From the NCBI RefSeq assembly GCF_002351485.1, contig NZ_NWMW01000002.1, forward strand, positions 682,001 to 746,000: 64,000 nt of DNA. The letters are read 5' to 3'. The translations under genes were made by a program, and so were the position numbers. Positions 37,888-46,871 of this stretch are shown piece after piece (within the stretch, counting starts at the first letter, position 1; each line of letters opens with the position of its first letter). A model generated the notes under the pieces. It did no database searches. It was not told the DNA's origin and saw only the letters and a program-made list of their open reading frames with translations. Origin of the DNA: Sphingomonas spermidinifaciens (GTDB lineage: Bacteria; Pseudomonadota; Alphaproteobacteria; Sphingomonadales; Sphingomonadaceae).

Positions 37888-40800
37888 ATGGGCATGTTCT
37901 CGAAGCTTCTGCTTGCCGGTGCCGCGCTGCTGCCGCTGGCCGCTGCGGCGCAGCAGATCGCGGGGCCGACCAATGTCGGGCCGTACAACGCGGCCTTCCT
38001 CGAGGGCGGGGTCGGAATCGACCGGCCGCTGGAGCGGGCCGAGACGCTGGTGGCGGCGGGCGCGCCCTATACCATTTCTGCCTGGGTCCGGCCCGACGCG
38101 CGCCAGCCGGGCGAGGTAGTGCTCGTCGCGCTCGGCGATCCGGCAGCGGCGTGCCGCTGCCTCTCGCTGGACGAGGGGCGGCTGACGCTGCGTGACGGCG
38201 ATGCGCGGGTGACGGCGCGTGCGCCGATCGCGGCGGGGCGCTGGACGCATGTCGCGGCGGTGTCCGACGGATCGAGCGTCACCCTCTATATCGACGGCAG
38301 GCGCGCCGGCATCGGCGCGGCGCGGGCGTCGGCCGTCGCGCCGCGGATCGCGATCGCCCCGCCGGGCACGCGCCACTTCAGCGGCACGCTGATCGAGGCG
38401 AAGGTGACGCCCGGCGCGGCGGGCGGGCGCGAAGTGGCGGCGATGGTCGCCGCGCGGCCGCAATTCGACCTCGTTCAGATCTGGCGCGTCGGCGTCGGCT
38501 GGGAGTGGCAGAACAAGGCCAATACCGGGCTCTGGCGTCAGCAGGACCCGTGGACGCTGCCGCAGTCGGAGGTCGCCTACAACCCGCCGGTCGCCAAGCC
38601 TGCGCCCGCGGCGCCCCAACTCCAGCCGACGGGCACGGGCCGCTGGCAGATCAACGGCTGGCAACTCGCCGCCGCGCCCGAGGTTAAGGCCGGCGGCGCG
38701 GCGCTGTCGCGGCCGGGGGCGACGACACGCGGCTGGCATACGGCGACGGTGCCGGGCACCGTCCTTCAGACGCTGGTCGATCGCGGCGTCTATCCCGATC
38801 CTTATTACGGGCTCAACAACCTCAAGATCCCCGAGAGCCTGTCGCGGCAGGATTACTGGTATCGCACCGCGTTCACTGTGCCGGCCGAGGCGGCGGGCAA
38901 GCGGACGACCCTTGTCTTCGGCGGCGTCAACTATGCCGCCGAGATGTGGGTCAACGGTAGGCGGCTGGGCGACACGATTGGCGCCTTCATCCGCGGGCAA
39001 TTCGATTTCGAGCCGGTGGCGGGCGAGAATGTCATCGCGGTCCGCGTCTCGCCGCCGCCGCATCCGGGCATCCCGCACGAACAGTCGATCGCCGGCGGGG
39101 TGGGCGAGAATGGCGGCCAGCTGGCGATCGACGGCCCGACCTTCGTCGCGACCGAGGGCTGGGACTGGATCCCCGGGATCCGCGACCGCAACACCGGGCT
39201 GTGGCGGCCAGTCGAGCTGGTCGCGCATGGCGACGTGCGCATCCTCGACCCGCAGATCGTCACCGACCTGCCGCTGCCGCGCACCGACAGCGCCGACGTC
39301 TACCTGAACGTCCCCGTCCGCAACGAATCGAACGCCGCCAAAGCCGTGACGGTCCGCGCGCGCTTCGAAGGGGTGTCGGTCGAGAAGAGCGCAACGATCG
39401 CCCCCGGCAACGGCGTGGTCCGCTTCACCCCTGCCGAGTTCGCGCAGCTTCGCGTCGCCAATCCGCGGCTGTGGTGGCCCAACGGCTATGGCGACCCCGC
39501 GCTCTACGACATCGCGTTCGAGGCGGTGGTGGACGGCGCGGTGTCGGACACCCACGCGGACCGGTTCGGCATCCGCGAGGTGAGCTACGACCTGTCGCTG
39601 TTCGACCGGGCGGGCAAGCTGCGCCGGGTCAACGTGCAAACGACCGATGGCGGGCTGAAGCGCGAGAAGCTGATCGACGTCACGCACACCGGCATCAAGC
39701 AGAGCCCGACCGGCTGGGCCGAATCGCTGACGGCTGCGGGGGAGACGTCGCGCGCCGTCAAGACGATCGGCGACGACCTGCCCGAGCCGCACCTGACGAT
39801 CCGCGTCAACGGCGTGCGCATCGCCGCGCGCGGCGGCAACTGGGGCATGGACGACGCGATGAAGCGCGTCAGCTATGACTGGCTCAAGCCCTTCTTCCGC
39901 CTCCAGAAGGAGGCGAACATGAACATCATCCGAAACTGGATGGGCAACAACAGCGAGGAGGAGTTCTACGATCTTGCCGACGAGAACGGCATGATGGTGA
40001 TGAACGATTTCTGGCAGTCGACGCAGAACTTCCAGGTCGAGCCGCAGGACCCGCAGCTCTTCCTGGCGAACGCCCGCGACACCATCGCGCGCTATCGCAA
40101 CCATCCCTCGATCATCCTGTGGTTCGGCCGGAACGAGGGCGTGCCCTATCCCGCGCTGAACGAGGGGCTGGACGATGCGGTGTTTGACCTCGACGGGACG
40201 CGCTGGTTCACCGGCAGCTCGAACGTCGTCAATCTGCAGGGGTCGGGGCCGTACAATTACCGCCCGCCGGCCGGTTACTTCACCGATCTGGCGACGGGCT
40301 TTTCGGTCGAGACCGGCACGCCCTCGCTCTCGACGCTCGAATCGGTGCGCAGCTACGTGCCGGAGGCCGATCGCTGGCCACTGTCCGACGTACTCGCCTA
40401 TCACGACTGGCATTTTGCGGGGAACGGCGACACCAAGACGTTCATGGCGAGCCTCGCCACGATGTTCGGCCCGGCGACCAGCTTCGAGGACTTCGAGCGC
40501 AAGGCGCAGATGATGAACCTCGAGACGCACAAGGCGATGTACGAGGGTTTCCTGGGACATCTCTGGACCAAGAACAGCGGGCGGCTGCTCTGGATGACGC
40601 ATCCTGCCTGGCCGTCGAACGCATGGCAGATCTATTCTTGGGACTATGACACCCACGCGGCTTATTACGGGGCGAAGAAGGCGACGCAGCCGCTCCACGT
40701 CCAGCTCAACCTGCCGGGCAACGAGCTGGTCGTGCTCAACACGACGCAGGGCGATGCCAAGGGGCTGACGGTACGGACGCGCGTCGTCGGGCTCGACAAT

Positions 40801-41301
40801 GCCGAGCTGTTCGCGCGGACCGACAGGCTCGATGCGCTCGCCAACCGGGCAACGCCGCTGGCGGCGGTGCCGCTGGGGCAGCTCTATGCGGCCAATCCGG
40901 TCGTGCTGGTGAAGCTCGAACTGGTGGATGCGGGCGGGAAGGTCGTCGCCGACAATTTCTATTGGCGCGGCGCTAGCGAGGCTTCGTATCGGGCGCTGAA
41001 CACGATGGGTGCGGCAAGCGTGGAGGCGTTAGCCGCGGCTCCCGTCACTGAAGGCGAGGATCGCGCGATCGCGGTGACGCTCACCAACCGCGGCCAAGTG
41101 CCGGCGCTCAATGCCAAGCTGACGCTGACCGACGAGAAGGGCGCGCGCATCCTGCCGGCTTACTATAGCGACAATTACGTCGCGCTGCTGCCTGGTGAGG
41201 CGCGGACGATCACGGTGCGCTATCCGGCGAGTGTGACGGCCAGCCCGCGCCTGTCGCTGCGCGGGTGGAACGTTGCCGAGGCGGGGGTGGCGATCCGGTG
41301 A
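37888..41301 (+). CDS. Glycoside hydrolase family 2, beta-mannosidase-like, with N-terminal LamG-type domain
   Basis: The 1,137-residue exported protein (signal peptide MGMFSKLLLAGAALLPLAAAAQ) has a concanavalin/LamG-like domain at about residues 40-190 (TISAWVRPDARQPGEVVLVALGD, WTHVAAVSDGSSVTLYIDGRRAG). A GH2 part follows: jelly roll (YWYRTAFTVPAEAAGKRTTLVFGGVNYAAEMWVNGRRLGDTIGAF), Ig-like domains, and a TIM barrel with LTIRVNGVRIAARGGNWGMDDA, ANMNIIRNWMGNNSEEEFYDLADENGMMVM, the acid/base Glu in ILWFGRNEG, and the likely nucleophile in FSVETGTPS. This fits exo-beta-mannosidase/glucosaminidase-type GH2 enzymes. An AGAGAGG ribosome-binding site is at 37871-37877. The esterase gene overlaps its stop codon. 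Confidence 0.92.
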   Translation: MGMFSKLLLAGAALLPLAAAAQQIAGPTNVGPYNAAFLEGGVGIDRPLERAETLVAAGAPYTISAWVRPDARQPGEVVLVALGDPAAACRCLSLDEGRLTLRDGDARVTARAPIAAGRWTHVAAVSDGSSVTLYIDGRRAGIGAARASAVAPRIAIAPPGTRHFSGTLIEAKVTPGAAGGREVAAMVAARPQFDLVQIWRVGVGWEWQNKANTGLWRQQDPWTLPQSEVAYNPPVAKPAPAAPQLQPTGTGRWQINGWQLAAAPEVKAGGAALSRPGATTRGWHTATVPGTVLQTLVDRGVYPDPYYGLNNLKIPESLSRQDYWYRTAFTVPAEAAGKRTTLVFGGVNYAAEMWVNGRRLGDTIGAFIRGQFDFEPVAGENVIAVRVSPPPHPGIPHEQSIAGGVGENGGQLAIDGPTFVATEGWDWIPGIRDRNTGLWRPVELVAHGDVRILDPQIVTDLPLPRTDSADVYLNVPVRNESNAAKAVTVRARFEGVSVEKSATIAPGNGVVRFTPAEFAQLRVANPRLWWPNGYGDPALYDIAFEAVVDGAVSDTHADRFGIREVSYDLSLFDRAGKLRRVNVQTTDGGLKREKLIDVTHTGIKQSPTGWAESLTAAGETSRAVKTIGDDLPEPHLTIRVNGVRIAARGGNWGMDDAMKRVSYDWLKPFFRLQKEANMNIIRNWMGNNSEEEFYDLADENGMMVMNDFWQSTQNFQVEPQDPQLFLANARDTIARYRNHPSIILWFGRNEGVPYPALNEGLDDAVFDLDGTRWFTGSSNVVNLQGSGPYNYRPPAGYFTDLATGFSVETGTPSLSTLESVRSYVPEADRWPLSDVLAYHDWHFAGNGDTKTFMASLATMFGPATSFEDFERKAQMMNLETHKAMYEGFLGHLWTKNSGRLLWMTHPAWPSNAWQIYSWDYDTHAAYYGAKKATQPLHVQLNLPGNELVVLNTTQGDAKGLTVRTRVVGLDNAELFARTDRLDALANRATPLAAVPLGQLYAANPVVLVKLELVDAGGKVVADNFYWRGASEASYRALNTMGAASVEALAAAPVTEGEDRAIAVTLTNRGQVPALNAKLTLTDEKGARILPAYYSDNYVALLPGEARTITVRYPASVTASPRLSLRGWNVAEAGVAIR

Positions 41302-42752
41302 GGCGCTGGCTCGCGCTGCTCCTTGCCCCGGCGACGGTGGCGGCGGCCGAGCCGCCCGTCGTCGCGGTGACGGGCGGGCAGGTGCGGGGCAGCGCCGCGG
41401 CCGACCGGCTGATCTTTCGCGGCATCCGCTATGCCGCGCCGCCGCTCGGCGAGCGGCGCTGGCGCGAGCCCGCCGCGGTCGAGCGCTGGCGCGGGGTCGC
41501 CGATGCGGCACGGGCCGCGCCCGCCTGCCTCCAGAACGACTATGGCTGGAACCGCGCGAGCCACGTGTTCGCGAGCGAGGATTGCCTAACGATCGACGTC
41601 GCGACGCCCGCGCTCACGGGAAAGCGGCCGGTCTTCGTCTGGATCCATGGCGGCAGCAACCGCGCCGGCGCGGGCGGCATGACCGAAACGCCGATGGTGA
41701 CGAAGGACATCGTCGTCGTCTCGGTGCAGTACCGGCTCGGCATCTTCGGCTTCCTCGCGCATCGCGGCGCGGTCGAGGATGGCCATGCGGGCAATTACGG
41801 GCTGATGGACCAGATCGCGGGGCTCCGCTGGGTGCAGGCCAACATTGCGCGCTTCGGCGGCGATCCCGCGCGCGTGACGATCGCGGGCGAGAGCGCGGGC
41901 GCGCAGGATGTGGGACTTCTGATCGCCAGCCCCGCCGCGCGCGGGCTGTTTGCGCAAGCGGTGATGCAATCGGGCACACCCAATTTTGGCCTGCCGCCGC
42001 GACCACTGGACGAGGCGCTGTGGCTGGGGGATCAGGTCGATGCGGCGCTCGGTACCGACGGTTCGATCGCGGCGCTGCGCCGTGCATCGGCCAACGCGCT
42101 GCTGGCCGCCGACCTGAAGCTGCACGACGCCCGGCTGACGGCGGACGATTACCTGTGGCTGCGCACGACGATCGACGGGACGGTGATCCCTTCCGACCCG
42201 GCGGCGCTGATGGCGAAGGCACCGCCGCGGCCGGCGATCGTCGGGTCGAACCGCTTCGAGCTCGACCTGCCGGGTGGGCGGGCGGCACGCGATGCGTTCG
42301 TCGCCCTGAGCTTCGGCGCGAACGAGGGGGCGGCGCGCCATTTCTACGGTCTGGGCGGGCGCGATCCGGCGGCCGATCCGCGGATGGGCTCGATCGACCA
42401 GCAGATCGCGACCGACGCGACCTTTCGCTGCCCGGCGGGGCGGATGGCGATGGCGATCGCCGCAACGGGCGCACCCGTCTGGCGCTACGACTTCGACCTG
42501 TCGGGCGATGGCGGGCGGACGGCGCACGCGGTCGATATCGGCTATTTCTGGGGCAGCGCGCGGGCGGCCAAGCTGTCGCTGCTCGACTATTGGGCGAACT
42601 TCGCGCGGACCGGCAATCCCAACGGCGCGGGGCTGCCCGGCTGGCCGCGCTTCGATGCTGGAACCCAGCGGCACATCGTGTTCGGCAACGGAGGCGTCGG
42701 CACGGGCGCGCGCCTTCGCGAGCCCGTCTGCGCATTGACGGAGGCCCTGTGA
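41298..42752 (+). CDS. Type-B carboxylesterase, exported
   Basis: The 484-residue protein starts at GTG 41298, overlapping the GH2 stop (GTGA). A signal peptide (MRRWLALLLAPATVAAAEPP) is followed by the carboxylesterase/lipase fold: FRGIRYAAPPLGERRWREP, EDCLTIDVATP, the oxyanion segment VWIHGGS, YRLGIFGFLAH, and the nucleophile Ser in TIAGESAGAQDV. A candidate acidic residue is the Glu in SNRFELDL, and the His lies in RTAHAVDIGYFWG. It probably removes acyl groups from the polysaccharide taken up by this locus. The next gene overlaps its stop by one base. Confidence 0.9.
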   Translation: MRRWLALLLAPATVAAAEPPVVAVTGGQVRGSAAADRLIFRGIRYAAPPLGERRWREPAAVERWRGVADAARAAPACLQNDYGWNRASHVFASEDCLTIDVATPALTGKRPVFVWIHGGSNRAGAGGMTETPMVTKDIVVVSVQYRLGIFGFLAHRGAVEDGHAGNYGLMDQIAGLRWVQANIARFGGDPARVTIAGESAGAQDVGLLIASPAARGLFAQAVMQSGTPNFGLPPRPLDEALWLGDQVDAALGTDGSIAALRRASANALLAADLKLHDARLTADDYLWLRTTIDGTVIPSDPAALMAKAPPRPAIVGSNRFELDLPGGRAARDAFVALSFGANEGAARHFYGLGGRDPAADPRMGSIDQQIATDATFRCPAGRMAMAIAATGAPVWRYDFDLSGDGGRTAHAVDIGYFWGSARAAKLSLLDYWANFARTGNPNGAGLPGWPRFDAGTQRHIVFGNGGVGTGARLREPVCALTEAL

Positions 42753-43501
42753 TGAACCGACGCCAGCTCTTCGCCGCGGGAGCGTCCCTGCCGCTGATCC
42801 CCGCCGCCGCGCGGGTTGACGATGCCGCCGATACCGCCTGCGCGAGGACTGGGCCTGGCTCGGCCGCTATGCCGCCAAGAATGCGGCGCTGAAGGCCAGG
42901 GGGGCGAAGACCGACATCGTCTTCATGGGCGATTCGATCACGGAGGGGTGGCGCGGCCAGCGGCCCGACTTCTTCCGGCCGGGTCGGGCGCGAAATCGGC
43001 GGACAGACGACGCCGCAGATGCTGGTGCGGATGATGGCCGATGTTGTCGCCCTTCGGCCGCGAGCGGTCCATATCATGGCCGGTACCAACGACATTGCGC
43101 GCAATACCGGGCCGATGACGCGCCAGCAGACCTGCGACAACCTCGCCGCGATGGCGATGCTGGCCCGCGCCAACGGGATCATTGTGCTGCTGACGAACGT
43201 GCCGCCCGCCGCCGCCTTTCCCTGGCGGCCGGGCGTCGAGACGATCGCGCCGATCGCCGAGATCAACCGCTGGATCGCCAACGATGCGCGGCAGACAAAG
43301 GCGATCCATGTCGATTACAGCCCGGTGCTCGGCGACGGGCGCGGCGGCATTCTCTCTTCGCTCTCCCATGACGGCGTGCATCCGACCGCGGCGGGCTATG
43401 CGGCGATGGAGCTCGTGTTGGCACCGATCCTCGGACGGCTCCGACTCCAAGCTGATAATCCAAACGTGAATAAGCTTATGACCATAAATCGACCGATTTG
43501 A
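42752..43501 (+). pseudogene. SGNH/GDSL-type esterase, disrupted by two frameshifts
   Basis: ATG 42752 (TGATG overlap with the esterase stop, GGAGG at 42740) opens MNRRQLFAAGASLPLIPAAA, a Tat-like or Sec signal. After codon 27 the frame is lost near 42833 (one base missing: ...ADT | RLREDWAWLGRYAAKN). The second frame carries block I, IVFMGDSITEGW, and ends near 42983 (DFFRPG | VGREIGGQTTPQM). The third frame carries HIMAGTNDIARN (block III) and SLSHDGVHPTAAGY (block V) and ends at TGA 43499-43501. All catalytic blocks of an SGNH acetylesterase are recognisable, so breakage is recent or a sequence error. Confidence 0.82.
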
Positions 43502-43514
43502 AGGCGGATGCGGG

Positions 43515-43553
43515 TTGACACTCCCTCACATTCCAACGATTAAATAAATCGTT
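43515..43553 (+). promoter_or_regulatory. Candidate promoter with overlapping operator for TonB receptor 2
   Basis: TTGACA (43515-43520) followed after 17 bases by GATTAA (43538-43543) could be -35 and -10. Overlapping the -10 is a palindrome with 7-base arms, AACGATT / AATCGTT, around AAATA (43535-43553). An A/T-rich palindrome over a -10 suits repression by the ROK regulator of the locus, which is inference. Confidence 0.5.
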
Positions 43554-43595
43554 TCTTATTAAAGGCGCGTCAGTCGCCGAATATCGGGAGTGAGG

Positions 43596-46500
43596 ATGAT
43601 GAAGGGGATGCTGACCGCGCGTCAGACGCTGATGCTCGCAACGTCGAGCCTAGCTATGCTGGCGACGCCCGCCTTCGCGCAGGATCCGCAGGCCTCGGGC
43701 GACTCCGCCGCCGCGGCGCAGCCCGCCGATCAGGTCGGAGCCGAGGACGAGATCATCGTCACCGGTATCCGCGCCGCACAGGCCCGCGCGATAGACGTCA
43801 AGCGCAACGCCGCAACGGTGGTCGATGCGATCAGCGCGCAGGACATCGGCAAGCTGCCCGATGTCACCATCTCGGACTCGCTTCAGCGCATCCCGGGCGT
43901 GCAGATCCGCCGCGAGGCGGGCGAGGGCGCAGGCCTCAACATCCGCGGCCTGCCGCAGGTGACGACGCTGCTCAATGGTGAGCAGTTCCTGGGCGCCAAT
44001 TCGGTGACGACAGTCCAGCCCAATTTCAACGACGTCCCCTCGCAGCTCTTTTCGGGCGCGACGGTCTACAAGTCCTCGACTGCCTCGCTGCAGCAGGCGG
44101 GCCTGTCGGGCACCGTCGACCTGCTCACGCGCCGGCCCTTCGACCTCAAGCAGGGCTTCACGATCGCCGGCGCGGCGGAGGCGCAGTATGGCGACCGGAC
44201 GAAGAAGTGGAACCCGTCGTTCAACGGCCTGATCGCTTACAATAGCGGCCGTGTCGGGCTGCTCGTGTCGGCGGCGTACAGCGACCTTACGCTCTCCAAC
44301 AGCTATCGCGGCATCCAGGATTACGGCGTGGCGCTGCGCAACGAGGGCGGCAGCGCGACCAATCCCGGCGACTTCGCGGTCGGGAACTACCAGCGTGATG
44401 CCGCGGGCAACATCCTCTACAATATCGGGCCGAACACCGATGCCGATCCGGCGACGTCGTGCATCGTGCCCACCGCGGCGACCAGCGTCGCACCCGCGAC
44501 CGGCGGCACCCGCTGTGCGCCGCTGACCGCCAGCCGCGGCACGCCGGTGCGCAATGCCGCAGGCGCGATCGTCGGCTTCGACGTCAACGGCGACGGCGAT
44601 GCCAACGACACCTTCATCACGCCGCAATCGCACACCGCCTGGAACCGCATCACCAGCCGCGAGCGCTTCGGTGCCAATGCCTCGCTTCAGATTGAGCTCA
44701 GCGACGCACTCAAGCTGACCGCCGACGGCTTCTACACGCGCCAGACTCAGTATGACCGCACTGCGGGCTTCCAGTTCCAGATGGTCGACTGGCAGTCGGC
44801 GCCGTACCTGCCCACCAATTCGCGCGATACCGGCGCGGTCGTCGGCGGCTACAACCTGAACACCGTCCAGACCTATGCCTACGATCTCGCCAATTTCGAC
44901 AGCTATGCCGAGACGTTCCGCATCAAGTCGGCATCGCAGAACTACAATCTGCAGCTCGACTGGGACAACGACACCGGCTTCAAGGCGACGCTGCGCGGCA
45001 TTTACGGCAAGGCCAGCCGCAAGAGCGATCAGGGCTATGCCCAGTTCAGCCTGACCGACGGCTATCAATGGGCGTATGAGGGGGTTGGCAATTACCCTGC
45101 CTCGGTGGGCGGCGATCGCCGGTTCAATCCCACCGGCTACCGCGTCTACGGCCAGAAGGCGACGGTCGACTATTCGTCGGGCGCCCCGGTGTTCGGCTTC
45201 TCCGACGCTTTCCTCGCGCAGACGCAAGACATCAGCCGCTACGGCCTGAAGACGATTTCGTCCGAGAACAACGTCTATCAGGACGGCGATCTCTGGGCGG
45301 TCCGCGGCGATGCCGAATGGCAGGCCAACGATGCGGTGACGCTGAAGTTCGGGGCGCGCTACGGCGAACGGTCGGTCGAGCAATTCACCTTCGAGCGCGT
45401 CTCGCCCTTCTATGCAGGCAACACCGACAATCCCGCCAATCCGGCGGCGGGGTGCCTGGTCAAGTGGAAGGCGTTCGACGTCAACCTGAACGATCCGAAC
45501 TGCCAGGTTCGCGATGCGGCCGGCGTTCCCTATACCGCCGGCCTGACGCGCCAGGGCAACGACCCGGCGTTCGCGGGTCTTCTCAGGCAATACGGCCTGC
45601 CCGCGGCGGGCACGCCGAACCTCTACGTCCTCGATCCCCGCGCGCTCGACGACAGCGAGGCGTTCCAGAACCGCTTCTATCCGGGCAGCATCAACAACGT
45701 GAACCCGGCCGATTCGTTCGGCATCCAGCTCCAGCAGCTGTCGGGCTATCTCGAAGTCGATGGCGAGGGCGAGTTGTTCGGTCTGCCGGTGCGTGCCAAT
45801 GGCGGCGTGCGGATTGTCAACACCCGCTTCCAGGTGCGCCAGAACGTCGTCGGCGCGCCGCAGCCTTACGGCGTCTCGGGAATCGACGGCGGCGACGTGA
45901 CGGTCGAGCGCAACTTCACCGACTTCCTGCCCGCGTTCAACGTCGCGCTCGACCTGACCGACAAGCTTAGGCTGCGCGGGGCCTATTCCAAGACGATGAC
46001 GCTGCTCGACTTCCTCCAGTGGGGCGGCGGGCTCAACATCAACTATGCGATCCAGACGAATCCGGGCGGCGGTGCGCCGATCTTCGCCGCGACGGGAGCC
46101 AATTCGCGCGGCAACCCGCAACTCGATCCATGGCGGTCGGACAATGTCGAGGCGAGTCTCGAATACTATACCGGCCGGTCAAGCCTGATCGCAATTGGCG
46201 CCTATTACCTGTCGGTCGAAAGCTTCATCGAGAATGCGACGATCAACCGGAGCGACATCCCCGACAATGACGGGGTGATCCGCCGCAGCGTGCCGGTTAA
46301 CACGATCGTGCAGGGCGCGGGCGGCACGCTGAAGGGCATCGAGGTCTCGGCACGCCAGTCGCTCGCCGACTATGGCGTGGACGGGTTCTTCGGCGGGTTC
46401 GGCGTCGATGCCAACTATACGCTGTCGCTGGGCGATACCGGTCGTGTCGACCTGGCGGGCAAGGACCAGCCGTTCCAGGACAATTCGAAGCATCAGGCGA

Positions 46501-46799
46501 ACGTCGCGCTGTGGTTCGAGAAATACGGCCTGTCGGCGCGCGTCGCCTACAATTATCGGTCGGAACGGCTGGTGTCGTCGGACTATGCGGGCATCGCCGG
46601 GCTTGCCCAGTATCAAAAGCCGACCAACTATCTTGATGCGTCGATCGCCTATGACATCACGCCGCAGCTGACCGTCTACGGGCAGGCCTCGAACCTGACC
46701 GCGGAGACCGAGCGCTATTACCTGACCTTCGAGGATCAGGTTCTTTGGGAAAACATCTACGAAAGGCGTTTCATCGCGGGCGTGCGCGCCCGCTTCTAA
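43596..46799 (+). CDS. TonB-dependent receptor (copy 2)
   Basis: The 1,067-residue protein starts at ATG 43596 (GGGAG five bases upstream; GTG 43590 and ATG 43599 are alternatives). Signal peptide MMKGMLTARQTLMLATSSLAMLATPAFAQ; TonB box-like DEIIVTGIRAAQ near residue 52; plug with ATVVDAISAQDIGKLPDVTISDSLQRIPGVQIRREAGEGAGLNIRGLPQVTTLLNGEQFLG; barrel ending in GVRARF with a C-terminal Phe. The plug and RRPFDLKQGFTIAG pattern match the sucrose/maltodextrin-type receptor group of sphingomonads. It is followed by a halogenase gene and a sugar MFS gene, mirroring the arrangement around receptor 1. Confidence 0.95.
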   Translation: MMKGMLTARQTLMLATSSLAMLATPAFAQDPQASGDSAAAAQPADQVGAEDEIIVTGIRAAQARAIDVKRNAATVVDAISAQDIGKLPDVTISDSLQRIPGVQIRREAGEGAGLNIRGLPQVTTLLNGEQFLGANSVTTVQPNFNDVPSQLFSGATVYKSSTASLQQAGLSGTVDLLTRRPFDLKQGFTIAGAAEAQYGDRTKKWNPSFNGLIAYNSGRVGLLVSAAYSDLTLSNSYRGIQDYGVALRNEGGSATNPGDFAVGNYQRDAAGNILYNIGPNTDADPATSCIVPTAATSVAPATGGTRCAPLTASRGTPVRNAAGAIVGFDVNGDGDANDTFITPQSHTAWNRITSRERFGANASLQIELSDALKLTADGFYTRQTQYDRTAGFQFQMVDWQSAPYLPTNSRDTGAVVGGYNLNTVQTYAYDLANFDSYAETFRIKSASQNYNLQLDWDNDTGFKATLRGIYGKASRKSDQGYAQFSLTDGYQWAYEGVGNYPASVGGDRRFNPTGYRVYGQKATVDYSSGAPVFGFSDAFLAQTQDISRYGLKTISSENNVYQDGDLWAVRGDAEWQANDAVTLKFGARYGERSVEQFTFERVSPFYAGNTDNPANPAAGCLVKWKAFDVNLNDPNCQVRDAAGVPYTAGLTRQGNDPAFAGLLRQYGLPAAGTPNLYVLDPRALDDSEAFQNRFYPGSINNVNPADSFGIQLQQLSGYLEVDGEGELFGLPVRANGGVRIVNTRFQVRQNVVGAPQPYGVSGIDGGDVTVERNFTDFLPAFNVALDLTDKLRLRGAYSKTMTLLDFLQWGGGLNINYAIQTNPGGGAPIFAATGANSRGNPQLDPWRSDNVEASLEYYTGRSSLIAIGAYYLSVESFIENATINRSDIPDNDGVIRRSVPVNTIVQGAGGTLKGIEVSARQSLADYGVDGFFGGFGVDANYTLSLGDTGRVDLAGKDQPFQDNSKHQANVALWFEKYGLSARVAYNYRSERLVSSDYAGIAGLAQYQKPTNYLDASIAYDITPQLTVYGQASNLTAETERYYLTFEDQVLWENIYERRFIAGVRARF

Positions 46800-46871
46800 A
46801 GCCCTCCCCCTCGGTCCGTCGCCGTCTTAGAAGGACGGCGACGGATCATTTTTCGGGGTACGAGCACGATC

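Noticed and set aside
37867..40698. Very long minus-strand open frame (943 codons) inside the GH2 gene
   Set aside because: It mirrors the GH2 codon pattern in GC-rich DNA; the translation is Arg/Asp/Ala-rich without motifs, and the plus-strand protein is unmistakable.
43650..46121. Minus-strand open frame of 823 codons inside TonB receptor 2
   Set aside because: Shadow of a real GC-rich gene on the other strand; no family motif.
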